NCBI GenBank assembly: GCA_903813345.2
Contig: CAIIXF020000011.1
Location: 9,584,842-9,644,841 of the forward strand
DNA from: Owenia fusiformis
Lineage: Eukaryota > Annelida > Polychaeta > Sabellida > Oweniidae
Length of the DNA: 60,000 nucleotides
Direction of reading: 5' to 3'
The translations under genes and the position numbers were made by a program. Below the pieces are notes generated by a model. The model was given only the letters and a program-made list of their open reading frames with translations. It was not told the DNA's origin and ran no database searches. Shown here one piece after another: positions 32,657 to 42,968 of the stretch. How positions within the stretch are numbered: the stretch's first letter is position 1; each line of letters begins with the position of its first letter.

Positions 32657-33325
32657 TCTATTTTTACATAAACTGTTTCAATATGGTCATTTGATTGCTT
32701 ATTTTTTAAATTCAAAGTCAAATCCAGAAATTACCAGTCACTCTCTTTATCAGGAGAGCTGTCAACACATCTGATAAGAAGTGTTCTAAGCAGCCAGATA
32801 GTGAAACTTGATGCTATGTTTTGGTCTAATTCAAGATGCATCCTACTTGTAAATAAAATACAGTTATCCATGTACGTAATATATTGTTCAACAAAAAACA
32901 ACAACTAAATATGAGAAACTTATGTGGTATATGCCATGTTTATGTGTCTGATCATATACTCTTGAAATTATCCATCAATTTCTTAAGAAATTGGCGAAAT
33001 TAAGGAAACCAGAAAACACATTTGATGAAAGGGCGGTGTTTATAGGCTGTATGAAATGCCCCTGCATTAACGCTCAGATATATGAGTTTTAAACATTAAT
33101 TTAGTAGACTAAAGTGTTGATAGGAAATCTCAGTAATAGTACCAGTTAGGAGATAAGGTGATGTCCGATTTAACATTACGATTGCTGAATATGTACTCAC
33201 AAACATTACTGTTTTGACTGTACTTACCCTCTACAGTCAAAACAGAAATGTTTGTGACTACTTTGAATTAAAAAAAATAAGCAATCGAATGACCATATTG
33301 AAACAGTTTATGTAAAAATAGAAAC
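32657..33325. mobile_element. MITE with TIRs of about 60 bp
   Basis: TTCTATTTTTACATAAACTG at 32657 and CAGTTTATGTAAAAATAG ending near 33322, continuing inward through CAATATGGTCATTTGATTGC. A third copy of the terminal sequence stands at 33938-34000. The interior has no gene. A small palindrome, CACAAACATTACTGTTTTGA against TCAAAACAGAAATGTTTGTG, lies at 33198-33258. Confidence 0.65.
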
Positions 33326-34017
33326 ATTTATATTTATCGTAACTTTTGTTTATAGTTTGTTATCAGGTTTAGCTATCATATCTGTGTCCTCTTATATGTT
33401 GATACTTCTCTGCCATGTTATTTTCGGAAAAATTAACATGGCTGAAACTCCCTAAATTACAAAAGGCCACAGCTTTGCTGCACATTATACATTTCTAAAG
33501 TCCATTTCACTGCTTCATTGCGTCAGTAGAACGGCAAAAAAATAAGAAATTGGGAGACCATTGTGCAATAATATATGGAAAGTATATTCATAATGTACAT
33601 GAATGACATTTGTATATTTCAGATTTTTTAGTTTTTTGTGCAATAAGCCTGTGCCATCTTGTAATCTGAAGAATTTCAGCCTTGTTAATCTTATTCAAAA
33701 TAACATGGCAGAGTAGCATCCAAATATAAGAGGCCACACACTTTATAAGCCAAACTAGAAGCAATCCAAGATATACAAATGTCATTCATGTACAATAGGA
33801 ATATATTTTTCCATATATTATTGCAAAATGATATTTTGATTTCTTATTTTTTAGCTTTTACTGACGCAGTTAAAACAGTGAAATGGACTCTATCTGAAAT
33901 ATACAAAAGTTAGGATAAATATAAATGTTTCTATTTTTACATAAACTTTTTCAATATGGTCATTTGATTGCTTATTTTTTAAATTGAAAGTAGTCACAAA
34001 CATTTCTGTTTTGACAA
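33236..34017. repeat. Foldback (arms of about 115 bp) enclosing nested MITEs
   Basis: 33236-33352 is nearly the exact reverse complement of 33905-34017 (GTCAAAACAGAAATGTTTGT / ACAAACATTTCTGTTTTGAC). Inside are an expanded copy of the 24448-24623 MITE and, nested in that, the element at 33498-33890. Confidence 0.75.
33498..33890. mobile_element. MITE nested inside another MITE, TA target site
   Basis: Ends AAGTCCATTTCACTGCTTCA and CAGTGAAATGGACTC, each flanked by TA. The unoccupied sequence (ACTATCTGAAATATAC) is seen in the related MITE at about 24591. Subterminal hairpin arms TACATGAATGACATTTGTAT and ATACAAATGTCATTCATGTA are near-perfect. A second copy lies at 36976-37295. Confidence 0.8.
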
Positions 34018-35108
34018 GAGGTTAGAACACACATTTTAATGAAACCATATCAGCTATGTTTTGTTCATGATGAAGCATAAGCACAGTACTTGATGTCTTG
34101 ATTGAAATTTGTGTTAATGCTTTTTGGACTTTTCCATTTTCCTCGTGTTTACTTCCAGGGCAGCTTTGCCTTTATCACGAAATACTGTATTGACCTTGAA
34201 CTTTAATTTTGTGATATATCATCCAACCATGTCTGATGTAAAAATAATTAAAATATTTGAAAATAATGTTTTGTGGTCTCTTCTGCAGACGGGTTTAGGA
34301 CAGGGCAGAGGAGGATGGCCTGTTCTAAGATAGAAAAGGTGCATGCTCTACAGTTGAACTATTGGTCTGAATGAAATGCTGCGCGGAAAGTATGAATGGG
34401 TCGTCTGCTGTATTTGTCTATTAATATTCTAGGACCTGTTTGTGATGCTTTATAATTTAGACTAAAGTGTAGACGAATACACGCACGGGTAAATTATAAA
34501 ATCAAGAACAAAGAATCAATTTTCACAAATGTTCGGTAATTGTTCCTATTGTACATAAATGACATTTCTATATCTTTGAAAGCAATGATTTTTCCCTATG
34601 GGAAAATAACATTGGAAATATTGTTTTCCACTTAATCTAAATGGAATCACTTATTCCTTTTAAGGGATTAATTGTGTGTCAAAACGCAACATATTGATGC
34701 AAGAAAAATTAAAAAAGCAAGGATGGAAGGGGTTGAAAATCAGGAAAACATTTCAGAAAAAACATGTGGGTGGGTTGTTTGCATCTACCCTGTCTCAAAG
34801 TCGAAATTATTTTATCATCTCTAGAAGTGATTAACATTTTCCTGGAGGTAATGCATTGTCCTAACATATGCACCTGTTTAAATTCCTAGAAAATGGTCAA
34901 AATCAAACAATTATGACTGTCCAAAATCTGTTGCGCTAATTTCCCTCCTCCTTTCAGCTCAAACTCGTGACAAATACATTATGCATACGCTGGTATGAAG
35001 CCTTTGAGACACTCGTTTTGTTTTGGTAAATATGATTTACGGTGTATACTTTTCTTCAGTCTGTGGGAGTTTGGGACATTAAACGTTAAAATTCAAGAAA
35101 ATATTCCA
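34018..35108. other. No recognisable feature
   Basis: AT-rich. A 69-codon plus-strand frame at 34124-34333 is unrecognised. Confidence 0.4.
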
Positions 35109-35113
35109 ACTAT

Positions 35114-36129
35114 CACAGGCTGGTATCGAAAGATTTGTCCGCTGTGACGGAGCATGCTATTTTTCATAAAAAACACTAAGAATGCTTCACGATTTATTTT
35201 TTAACTCATATGTTTCGTTATATCAAAGATAATTACTTACTCCATGCAATGGATATATCATCTGCGTGTAACCCTTCACTTCTGTTTGAAGTCCAATAAC
35301 GCTAGGAGTAAAATCTATTGAAAACGGCGACAGAGTATCAAACTCTAAAATGTACCATTTCTTTTTTAACTTTTTAATGGCATGATATAGTGACACGATA
35401 ATATTAACATATGTTTTCAGCATAACTCTGAATCACGCCCGGTGATCGTGAATATGGGACGGAGGGGGGGAGCAGGCAATTTCTGCTAGGAAATTCAACA
35501 AATCTGGAAGATTTATTTTTTCAAGAAAAAGTTTACTATTGAATTGCTAAATGGATAGGCGCACGGTATGGTAGAATATGTTAGGTTTTCTGGGATTTTT
35601 TCTGAAACGACACGCATCTAAGGTATGAGATCTATTAAAAAAGGCGCAAGGCCATCAACAGGCACAAATCAACGTGTTTGCTATAAATGCTGTGACGGAG
35701 CATTTTCACAGTTCACATTTGCAACTGCTCCGTCAAAGCGGACAAAAAAATTAAACATTATTTTTTATAAAAGAATTAAAAAGACCAAATACATCAACAT
35801 CTCATTCATACCTTCATAGTTATGCTGAAACCATGTGTAAATATTATCGTGTCACTATATCGTGCCATTAGAAAGTTAAACAAGAAATGGTACATTTTGA
35901 AGTATGATACTCTGGCGCCATTTTCAATAGCTTTTCTTCCCAGCGTAATTGGACTTTAAACAGAAGTGAAAGTTACCCGCAAATGATATATCCATTGCAT
36001 GGGGTAAGTAATTTTGTATGGTATAACGAAACATATGAGTTAAAAAATAAATCGTGTAGTATTCTTAGTGTTTTTATGAAAAATAGCATGCTCCGTCACA
36101 GCGGACAAATATTTCGATACCAGCCTGTG
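35114..36129. mobile_element. Foldback element with 310-bp TIRs and 5-bp target duplication
   Basis: Ends CACAGGCTGGTATCGAAA and TTTCGATACCAGCCTGTG, flanked by ACTAT on both sides (35109-35113, 36130-36134). Arms run to about 35425 and from about 35817 and include TTTGTCCGCTGTGACGGAGC. Between them (35434-35690) lies one arm of the CACRCCCGGTGATCG family, which is complete at 42969-43983. No transposase is present. Confidence 0.85.
35434..35690 (+). mobile_element. Partial copy of the CACACCCGG foldback family
   Basis: Starts CACGCCCGGTGATCGTGAAT and follows the left arm of 42969-43983 almost base for base to about 35690. The opposite arm is absent. The outward-reading frame conserved in the full copy (PNIFYHTVRL) is interrupted here by a stop. 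Confidence 0.75.
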
Positions 36130-36134
36130 ACTAT

Positions 36135-36975
36135 ATGACTTATTAATTAATTTGTATCAGCATTGTAATTCACAAGTACAGTGCAAGAATTTTGTTGTGT
36201 AGAAGCCTGGGTATAGATTAGCTGTACTGTATAGTACAACATTGGTGGCTAAGTAACTAATTATTAGGAAATATGTTACTCTGTTCAAGGTCTCTGTTGG
36301 TTTTGTTGGTACATGTAGCTTATTTCAAGTCAAGGATAAATAGTGAATGGGAAAACATGTACTTTGATTGGTTACTCAGATGCAATGAAGGACACATTTT
36401 GATACAATAAAGGAGTTAATTGGAAAGAATGTTATTTTCAGAGGTCAATTGGCTTGCTTAGTTATGCTGCTAGCTGATATTGAGTCAAGGAATATTATTG
36501 AATGGGACAAACTGGACATGTGCTTTGACTGAGAACTCAGATGCAAATGACACATTTTGATACCATAGACCAGGAAAAGGAGTTGATTAGAAAGAATGTT
36601 ATTTTCAGGTATATATTATCTCATTCCATACATGGTTTACATTTTCAGTCATGCAATAAAAGTACATGAATGGACCTAGATTATTATTGTCATGATTACG
36701 TTTTTTACATTTCTAGAAATTTTATTCACTGATAATTTAGATTGCCATTTTTTGTCATCATAATTCCAGTAAAACTGCTCATTGGATTCAATGCAGATTT
36801 CAACTACTGTTAGGTAATGTTCTGAAGATCTTGTGCAACACCTTTGAATTATTATCCCATCGAACAAAGTTCAGAGGGACATAGGGAACGCCTCCGTCTG
36901 TACGAACGCCCGTCCATCCGGGCAATAACTCCAATACCGTTGGCCACATTTTGTTCATATTTTGTATACATCACA
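36135..36975. repeat. Direct duplication of about 165 bp within otherwise blank DNA
   Basis: About 36315-36436 and 36480-36608 are diverged copies. Shared words are GTCAAGGA, ACTCAGATGCAA, ACACATTTTGATAC and GAAAGAATGTTATTTTCAG. The rest of the interval is unrecognised. Confidence 0.6.
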
Positions 36976-37295
36976 CGTCAGTAGAAGGGCAAAAATAAGA
37001 AATTGGGAGACCATTGTGCAATAATAAATGGAAAAGTATATTCATAATGTACATGAATGCCGTTTTGTAATTTGAAGAATTTCACCCATGTTAATCTTAT
37101 TGAAAATAACATGGCAGAGAAACATCCAAATATAAGAGGCCACACACTTTATAAGCCAAACTAGAAGCAATCCAAGATATACAAATGTCATTCATGTACA
37201 TTATGAATATACTTTTCCATATATTTTTGCACAATGGTCTCCCAATTTCTTATTTTTGCCGTTCTACTGACGAAATGAAGCAGTGAAATGGACTC
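36976..37295. mobile_element. Second copy of the AAGTCCATTTC MITE, left end lost
   Basis: Matches 33498-33890 from CGTCAGTAGAA onward and ends GAAATGGACTC before TA (37296-37297). About 20 bp of the left terminus are missing. The interior includes GGCCACACACTTTATAAGCC, as in the nested copy. Confidence 0.75.
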
Positions 37296-37360
37296 TAGTG
37301 CAAATTTTACAGTAATTTAATAAGTTCCTGCATATAAAACTGTAATAGCAATATGTTTTA

Positions 37361-38385
37361 CGGTGCCATGGAAGTTAAAAGGAAATGACAAAACAAAAAG
37401 TGACAAAACCATGCTGGATTTTGAAAATTTTTTGAACCAAGATAACAGAGTTCTGTTTGGACCTCCAGTCAGTTTAACTAGTTCCACATATCATTTACAT
37501 GACCGGGAACACAATGGAAATGGTCAGAATGACCATAAACATGATGAAATAACCTTTCGGCCCTCTGAAAATGTGACTGAAAAATAGCTAAGAGTAGATG
37601 CTCAGGAAAGGTCACTGAACAGAATCTTTTGACTTTTTCAGAAAATGTGCCCAATATATTGCTCTAAATGATACAATTTAAAAAAATTTGATATCATTCT
37701 TAGAAAAAGAAAAAATGAAAAAAACTGAATAGAAAATCGATCTACTTTCCTTTTTACAACAGCCATTATTGTTTCAGACACTTTTTTAAAATTTTAAAGA
37801 TTGTATCATTTAGAGCAATATATTGGACACATTTTCTTTAAAAATGAAAAGATTCTGTTCATTGACCATTCCTGAGCACCTACTTTTACAGTTGGGGACA
37901 AAAATAAATGACAGGTCGATTTTCGATCACCATTTCCTAATTATGGTGGTCTGAAAGCCCATAATTTCCAATATTGTCTAGATACATATCCCTTAAAATT
38001 TGTATATTTTACATTTTGTATAATCTCATCCACTGATTTATGGCCTCTTGTAAATTCTCTTATTTTAACATGGGAAATCCTCACTTCAGCAAATCCACCT
38101 GTCATTTATTTATGTCCCCAACTGTAGCTATTTTTCAGTCACATTTTCAGAGGGCTTAAAAGATTATTTTGTCATGTTTATGGTCATTCTGACCATTTCC
38201 ATTGTGTTCCCGGTCATGTAAATGATATGTTGAACTAGTTAAACTGACTGGAGGTCCAAACAGAACTCTGTTATCTTGGTTCAAAAATTTTTCAAAATCC
38301 AGCATGGTTTTGTCATTTTTTCAAAATCCAGCATGGTTTTGTCATTTTTTGCTTTGTCATTTCCTGTTTAACTTCCATGACACCT
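37361..38385. mobile_element. Foldback element with arms of about 230 bp or more, TA-flanked
   Basis: Ends CGGTGCCATGGAAGTTAAA and TTTAACTTCCATGACACCT, next to TA on both sides. Arms share GGACCTCCAGTCAGTTTAAC and CATGACCGGGAACACAATGG. The right arm has a 30-bp duplication (TTTTTCAAAATCCAGCATGG) and a nested element (37889-38124). An open frame along the left arm (37363-37587) comes from the arm sequence and is not a known protein. Confidence 0.8.
37889..38124. mobile_element. 236-bp Tc1/mariner-like MITE nested in the foldback arm
   Basis: TIRs CAGTTGGGGACAAAAATAAA and TTTATTTATGTCCCCAACTG, flanked by TA (37887-37888, 38125-38126). The left arm of the host foldback gives the unoccupied site (ATAGCTAAGAGTAG), so the insertion and its TA duplication can be read directly. 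Confidence 0.9.
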
Positions 38386-38552
38386 TAAATGTAAAAAGGT
38401 TATCTAGGACATTAATTAAGCTAGAAATATAAATATAGAAGAAATTTATGGCAGACATTTTGAAAAAGTGCTGCCTTTGCACGTCATTTTACGATTTTTG
38501 CTGTAACTGGTAGTGGAGTGATTTTTTCATATTCGGTATGTGAATACTTTAA

Positions 38553-38965
38553 GGACAGGGTGCATGTTGGGAAATTTTCTGCATTCCTCAATTGAGTCAC
38601 ATGTAATTTTTCAAACATGAATAACTCCTTCCCCACATTGTCTACATCTTCTAAGTTTGCACAAAGAGTGCACTTCTGTGCCTAGAAAAGCCTTGTGAGA
38701 AGGTTTGTTTTGTAAAATGTATAAAAAATGAGAAAATTCAGTGAAAAAATTTCTGAAAATTTTCTGATTTTTTTCACTGAATTTTCTTGTTTTTTATACA
38801 CTTTATCAAAACATTCTTCTCACAAGTCTTTTCTAGGCACAGAAGTGCACTCTTTGTGCAAAACTGGAAGATATAGACAATGAAGGGAAGGAGTGATTCT
38901 TGTTTGAAAAATAACATGTGACTCAATTGAGGAATGCAGAAAATTTCCCATCATGCACCCTGACC
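38553..38965. mobile_element. 413-bp near-perfect hairpin element with TTAA target site
   Basis: Ends GGACAGGGTGCATG and CATGCACCCTGACC, both flanked by TTAA (38549-38552, 38966-38969). Arms of about 200 bp pair over their whole length, with a short loop near 38755. The unoccupied target (AATACTTTAAGCATGGCAC) occurs at about 45908. TTAA specificity is typical of piggyBac and Kolobok elements; no transposase is present. Confidence 0.85.
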
Positions 38966-38969
38966 TTAA

Positions 38970-39095
38970 GCATGGCACAATGTCAAATGACATTTTGGGT
39001 AGATGGCAGCCATTTTGAAAAATGGCTGCCGTTTTTATGTGTGTTATTTGTTGGGAAATTTTCAGCATTCCTCAATTGAGTCACATGTTATTTTT
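38970..39095 (+). repeat. ATGGCC-type repeat and left part of a second hairpin copy
   Basis: 38970-39045 matches the AAAATGGCNGCCATTTT unit. 39050-39095 (GTTGGGAAATTTTCAGCATT) is the left arm of a second copy of the 38553-38965 hairpin, interrupted here by the following array and resumed at 42532. Confidence 0.7.
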
Positions 39096-40138
39096 AGCTC
39101 ACATGGTGAGCTTTTGCAATCACTCACTTGTCTGTCTGTCTGTCCTTGCGTCCGTCCGTCCGTCCGTCTGTCTGTCCGTCAACAATAGTGGCACGTTTTA
39201 AAACCTCTGTCGATAGGATTCCTGTTTTAAGTTATTTCTGTTCAACATCAATACAGAAAACTCCCCTATGACTCATGGTTCAAAAGCTCGCCTATTTTCA
39301 AAATGGCCGTCACTTTTGTCTCGCGAAATTCACTTTTGACCCATTTCCTAGCTTTACAAATAATTTCAGGTGTCCTACATTGTAAAAATCCATGTCAATG
39401 TAAAGAGTAGATATATGAAATAATTTTGTCACAAAAAATCAGTGAAAAATTATATCCATTTTTTTATTTTCAGCCATTTTAGTTAACATTGATTTGTCTA
39501 TCTGACTCTCGAAATCCACTTTCCGTCAAAAACAGTGGCACGTTTTAAAACCTCTGTCGATAGGATTCCTGTTTTAAGTTATTTCTGTTCAACATCAATA
39601 CAGAAAACTCCCCTATGACTCCTGGTTCAAAAGCTCGCCTATTTTCAAAATGGCTGCCATTTTTGTCTCGCGAAATTCACTTTTGACCCATTTCCTCGCT
39701 TTACAAATAATTTCAAGTGTCCTACATTGTAAAAATCCATGTCAATGTAAAGAGTAGATGTATGAAATAATTTTGTTACGAAAAATCAGCGAAAAATTAT
39801 ATCCATTTTTTTATTTTTAGCCATTTTAGTTAACATTGATTTGTCCATCTGTCTCGCAAAATCCACTTTTGGACCATTTACCTTAAACCCTCTGTCGATA
39901 GGATTCCCGTTTTAAGTTAATTTTGTTCAACATGAATACAAAAAACTCTCCTATGACTCTTGGTTCAAAAGCTCGCCTATTTTCAAAATGGTCGCCATTC
40001 TTGTTTCGAGAAATTCACTTTTTGCCCATTTCCTAGCTTTACAAATAATTTCAGCTGTCCTGCATTGTAAAAAGCCATGTCACTGTAAAGAGTAGTTGTA
40101 TGAAATAATTTTGTTACAAAAAATCGGCAAAATATTAT

Positions 40139-40288
40139 ACTGTACGCCCGGTATTATTCGTGAGCTTTAATTTCGCGAATTTTGCGAAAAGACGGTTTCG
40201 CGGCTATTAAATTTCGCGAATACTGTATTTTATCGTATTCGGGGATTCCCCAGTATATGATGTCCAATCAAATTGCAGGCTACGATCA
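40139..40288. mobile_element. Insertion of TTCGCGAA-rich DNA in a subrepeat
   Basis: Replaces about 75 bp of the fourth subrepeat. Starts after TA with CTGTACGCCCGGTATTATTC and contains TTTCGCGAATTTTGCGAAAA and TTTCGCGAATACTGTA. It is probably a truncated MITE. Confidence 0.5.
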
Positions 40289-41060
40289 CGTGGACCATTT
40301 GCTTAAAACCTCTGTGGATAGGATTCCAGTTTCAAGTTATTTTTGTTCAACATCAATACAAAAAACTCCCCTATGACTCCTGGTTCAAAAACTTGCCTGA
40401 TTTCAAAATGGTCGCCATTTTTGTCTCGCGAAATTTAATTTTGGCCCATTTCCTAGCTTTACAAATAATTTCAGGTGTCTTGCATTGCAAAAAGCCATGT
40501 CACTGTAAAGAGTAGTTGTATGAAATAATTTTGTTACAAATAATTGACAAAAAATTATATTCGTTTTTTTTTCAACCATTTTACTTAACATCGATTTTTC
40601 CATCTGTCTCTCAGTCAGTCCAAAATAGTGGCAAATGGCTTGAAATAATTTTGTTACAAAAAATCAGCAAAAAATTATATCCGTTTTTTTCTGTCACCAT
40701 GTGAGCCCAGTACCCACGGTACTAATTTTTATTATTAGCTCACATGATGAGCTTTTACAATCACTCACTTGTCCGTGTCCGTCCGTCCGTCAACAATAGT
40801 GGCACAACCTCTGTCAATAGGATTCCTGTTTTAAGTTATTTCTGTTCAACATCAATACAGAAAACTCCCCTATGACTCCTGGTTCAAAAGCTCGCCTATT
40901 TTCAAAATGGCCGCCAATTTTGTCTCGTGAAATTCACTTTTGACCCATTTCCTAGCTTTACAAATAATTTCAGGTCTCCTACATTGTAAAAAGCCATGTC
41001 AATCTAAAGGGTAGATATATGAAATAATTTTGTTACAAAAAATCAGCGAAAATTTATATC

Positions 41061-41331
41061 GGTTGAAGACCACAGTAGAGTTTCCCATAGGTGGCCATTA
41101 TAACATTTTACCCTGTATCTTATTAATCACTCCGCCGCCAGCTTAAAATGAGGTTTCCCACTGAACTTTGACATGTTTCCAGATAAATCAGGACCTACCT
41201 TATAAATATTTAGTTCCAATTCACTTCCCAAACGCCAGATGGCGCTCCAATGGGGTAGGAAAGGAGAAAAATGACTTTTTATACAGAAAACCAAATCACT
41301 AACGCTAACCGCTAGTGTCCTTACTCAGGAC
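41061..41331. mobile_element. 271-bp insertion with 6-bp target duplication
   Basis: Flanked by TATATC (41055-41060 and 41332-41337). Sibling subrepeats show the unoccupied site. It has no terminal inverted repeats and no poly-A tail and contains GCCAGATGGCGCTCCAATGG. Neither tRNA-like boxes nor a coding frame could be found. It is an unclassified mobile sequence. Confidence 0.65.
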
Positions 41332-42531
41332 TATATCCATCCATTTTTTTTATTTTCAGCCATCTTAGTTAACATTGATTTGTCTATCTGACTCGCGAAA
41401 TCCACTTTCTGTCAATAACAGTGGCACGTTTAAAAACCTCTGTCGATAAGATTCCTGTTTTAAGTTATTTCTGTTCAACATCAATACAAAAAACTCCCCT
41501 ATGACTCCTGGTTCAAAAGCTCGTCTTTTTTCAAAATGGTCACCATTTTTGTCTCGCGAAATTCACTTTTGGCCCATTTCCTAGCTTTACAAATGATTTC
41601 AAGTGTCCTACATTGTAAAAATCCATGTCAATGTAAAGAGTAGATGTATGAAATAATTTTGTTACGAAAAATCAGCCAAAAATTATATCCATTTTTTTAT
41701 TTTTAGCCATTTTAGTTAACTTTGATTTGTCCATCTATCTCGCAAAATCCACTTTTGGACCATTTGCCTTAAACCCTCTGTCGATAGGATTCCCGTTTTA
41801 AGTTAATTTTGTTCAACATCAATACAAAAAACTCTCCTATGACGCTTGGTTCAAAAGCTCGCCTATTTTCAAAATGGTCGCCATTCTTGTTTCGCGAAAT
41901 TCACTTTTTGCCCATTTCCTAGCTTTACAAATAATTTCAGCTGTCATGCATTGTAAAAAGCCATGTCACTGTAAAGAGAAGTTGTATGAAATAATTTTGT
42001 TACAAAAATTCGGCAAAATATTATATCCATTTTTTTATTTTCAGCCATTTTAGTTAACATTGATTTGTCCATCTGTCTCACGAAATCCTCTTTTGGACCA
42101 TTTGCTAAAAACCTCTGTAGATAGGATTCCAGTTTCAAGTTATTTTTGTTCAACATCAACACAAAAAACTCCCCTATGACTCCTGGTTCAAAAGCTTGTC
42201 TGATTTCAAAATGGTTGCCATTTTTGTCTCGCGAAATTAAATTTTGGCCCATTTCCTTGCTTTACAAATAATTTCAGGTGTCTTGCATTGCAAAAAGCCA
42301 TGTCACTGTAAAGGGTAGTTGTATGAAATAATTTTTACAAATAATTGGCAAGAAATTATATCCGTTTTTTCAGCCATTTTACTTCGCATCGATTTATCCA
42401 TCTGTCTCTCAGTCAGTCCAAAATAGTGGCATAGTGGCTAGAAATAATTTTGTTACAAAAAAACAGCAAAAAATTATATCCGTTTTTTTTTAATTTTCTG
42501 ACCATGTGAGCCCAGTACCCACGGTACTAAA

Positions 42532-42968
42532 TTTTCAAACAAAAATAACTCCTTCCCCACATTGTCTGCATATTCCAGGTTGGCACAAAAAGTGCATTTA
42601 TGTCCCTAGAAAAGCCTTGTGAGAAGATTTGTTTTGTAAAATGTAATTTAAATTGGAATTCCAGGATTATTCTTATATAATATGAATCTTTAAGAAGTAT
42701 ATTTTCAACAATTCACAAAAATAATATTTAGAATATGGTAAAAAGTTGTTTTTTACAGTGATTCTTAACACATGTCATTCTGACTCTTAAAATGAGTAAT
42801 TTTCACATATTTTGACAAAACCTTGAATAAAATCTTGATTTTTGTAGATACACTTAAATTGACTTATCAGTATAAAACTACATTGTGTCTGAGCATAATA
42901 ACCTTCACTAAGCAGATCAACCATGCGTAGATACTTTGTAATCCTATTGTTTTGAAAGGCACCCTATT
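42532..42968. other. Resumed hairpin arm, then unassigned DNA
   Basis: 42532-42650 continues the hairpin arm (AATAACTCCTTCCCCACATT). The rest up to 42963 is AT-rich and unrecognised. 42964-42968 (CTATT) is the target duplication of the next element. Confidence 0.6.

Larger units (their letters stand above)
39096..42531 (+). repeat. Two-copy composite array (AGCTCACATGGTGAGC ... CCACGGTACTAA)
   Basis: Two head-to-tail composites, 39096-40722 and 40738-42531. Each starts AGCTCACATGRTGAGCTTTT, runs through a (GTCC/GTCT)n tract, then four copies of a subrepeat of about 340 bp (CCTCTGTCGATAGGATTCC at 39204, 39551, 39889, 40309; then 40807, 41441, 41776, 42111), and ends ACCATGTGAGCCCAGTACCC. The whole block sits inside a hairpin-element copy whose unoccupied sequence is at about 38598, flanked by ATTTT-like duplications. 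No gene is seen. Confidence 0.85.

Noticed and set aside
39003-39188. Frame with a CVRPSVRLSVRQQ tail
   Set aside because: Translation of a GTCC/GTCT microsatellite.
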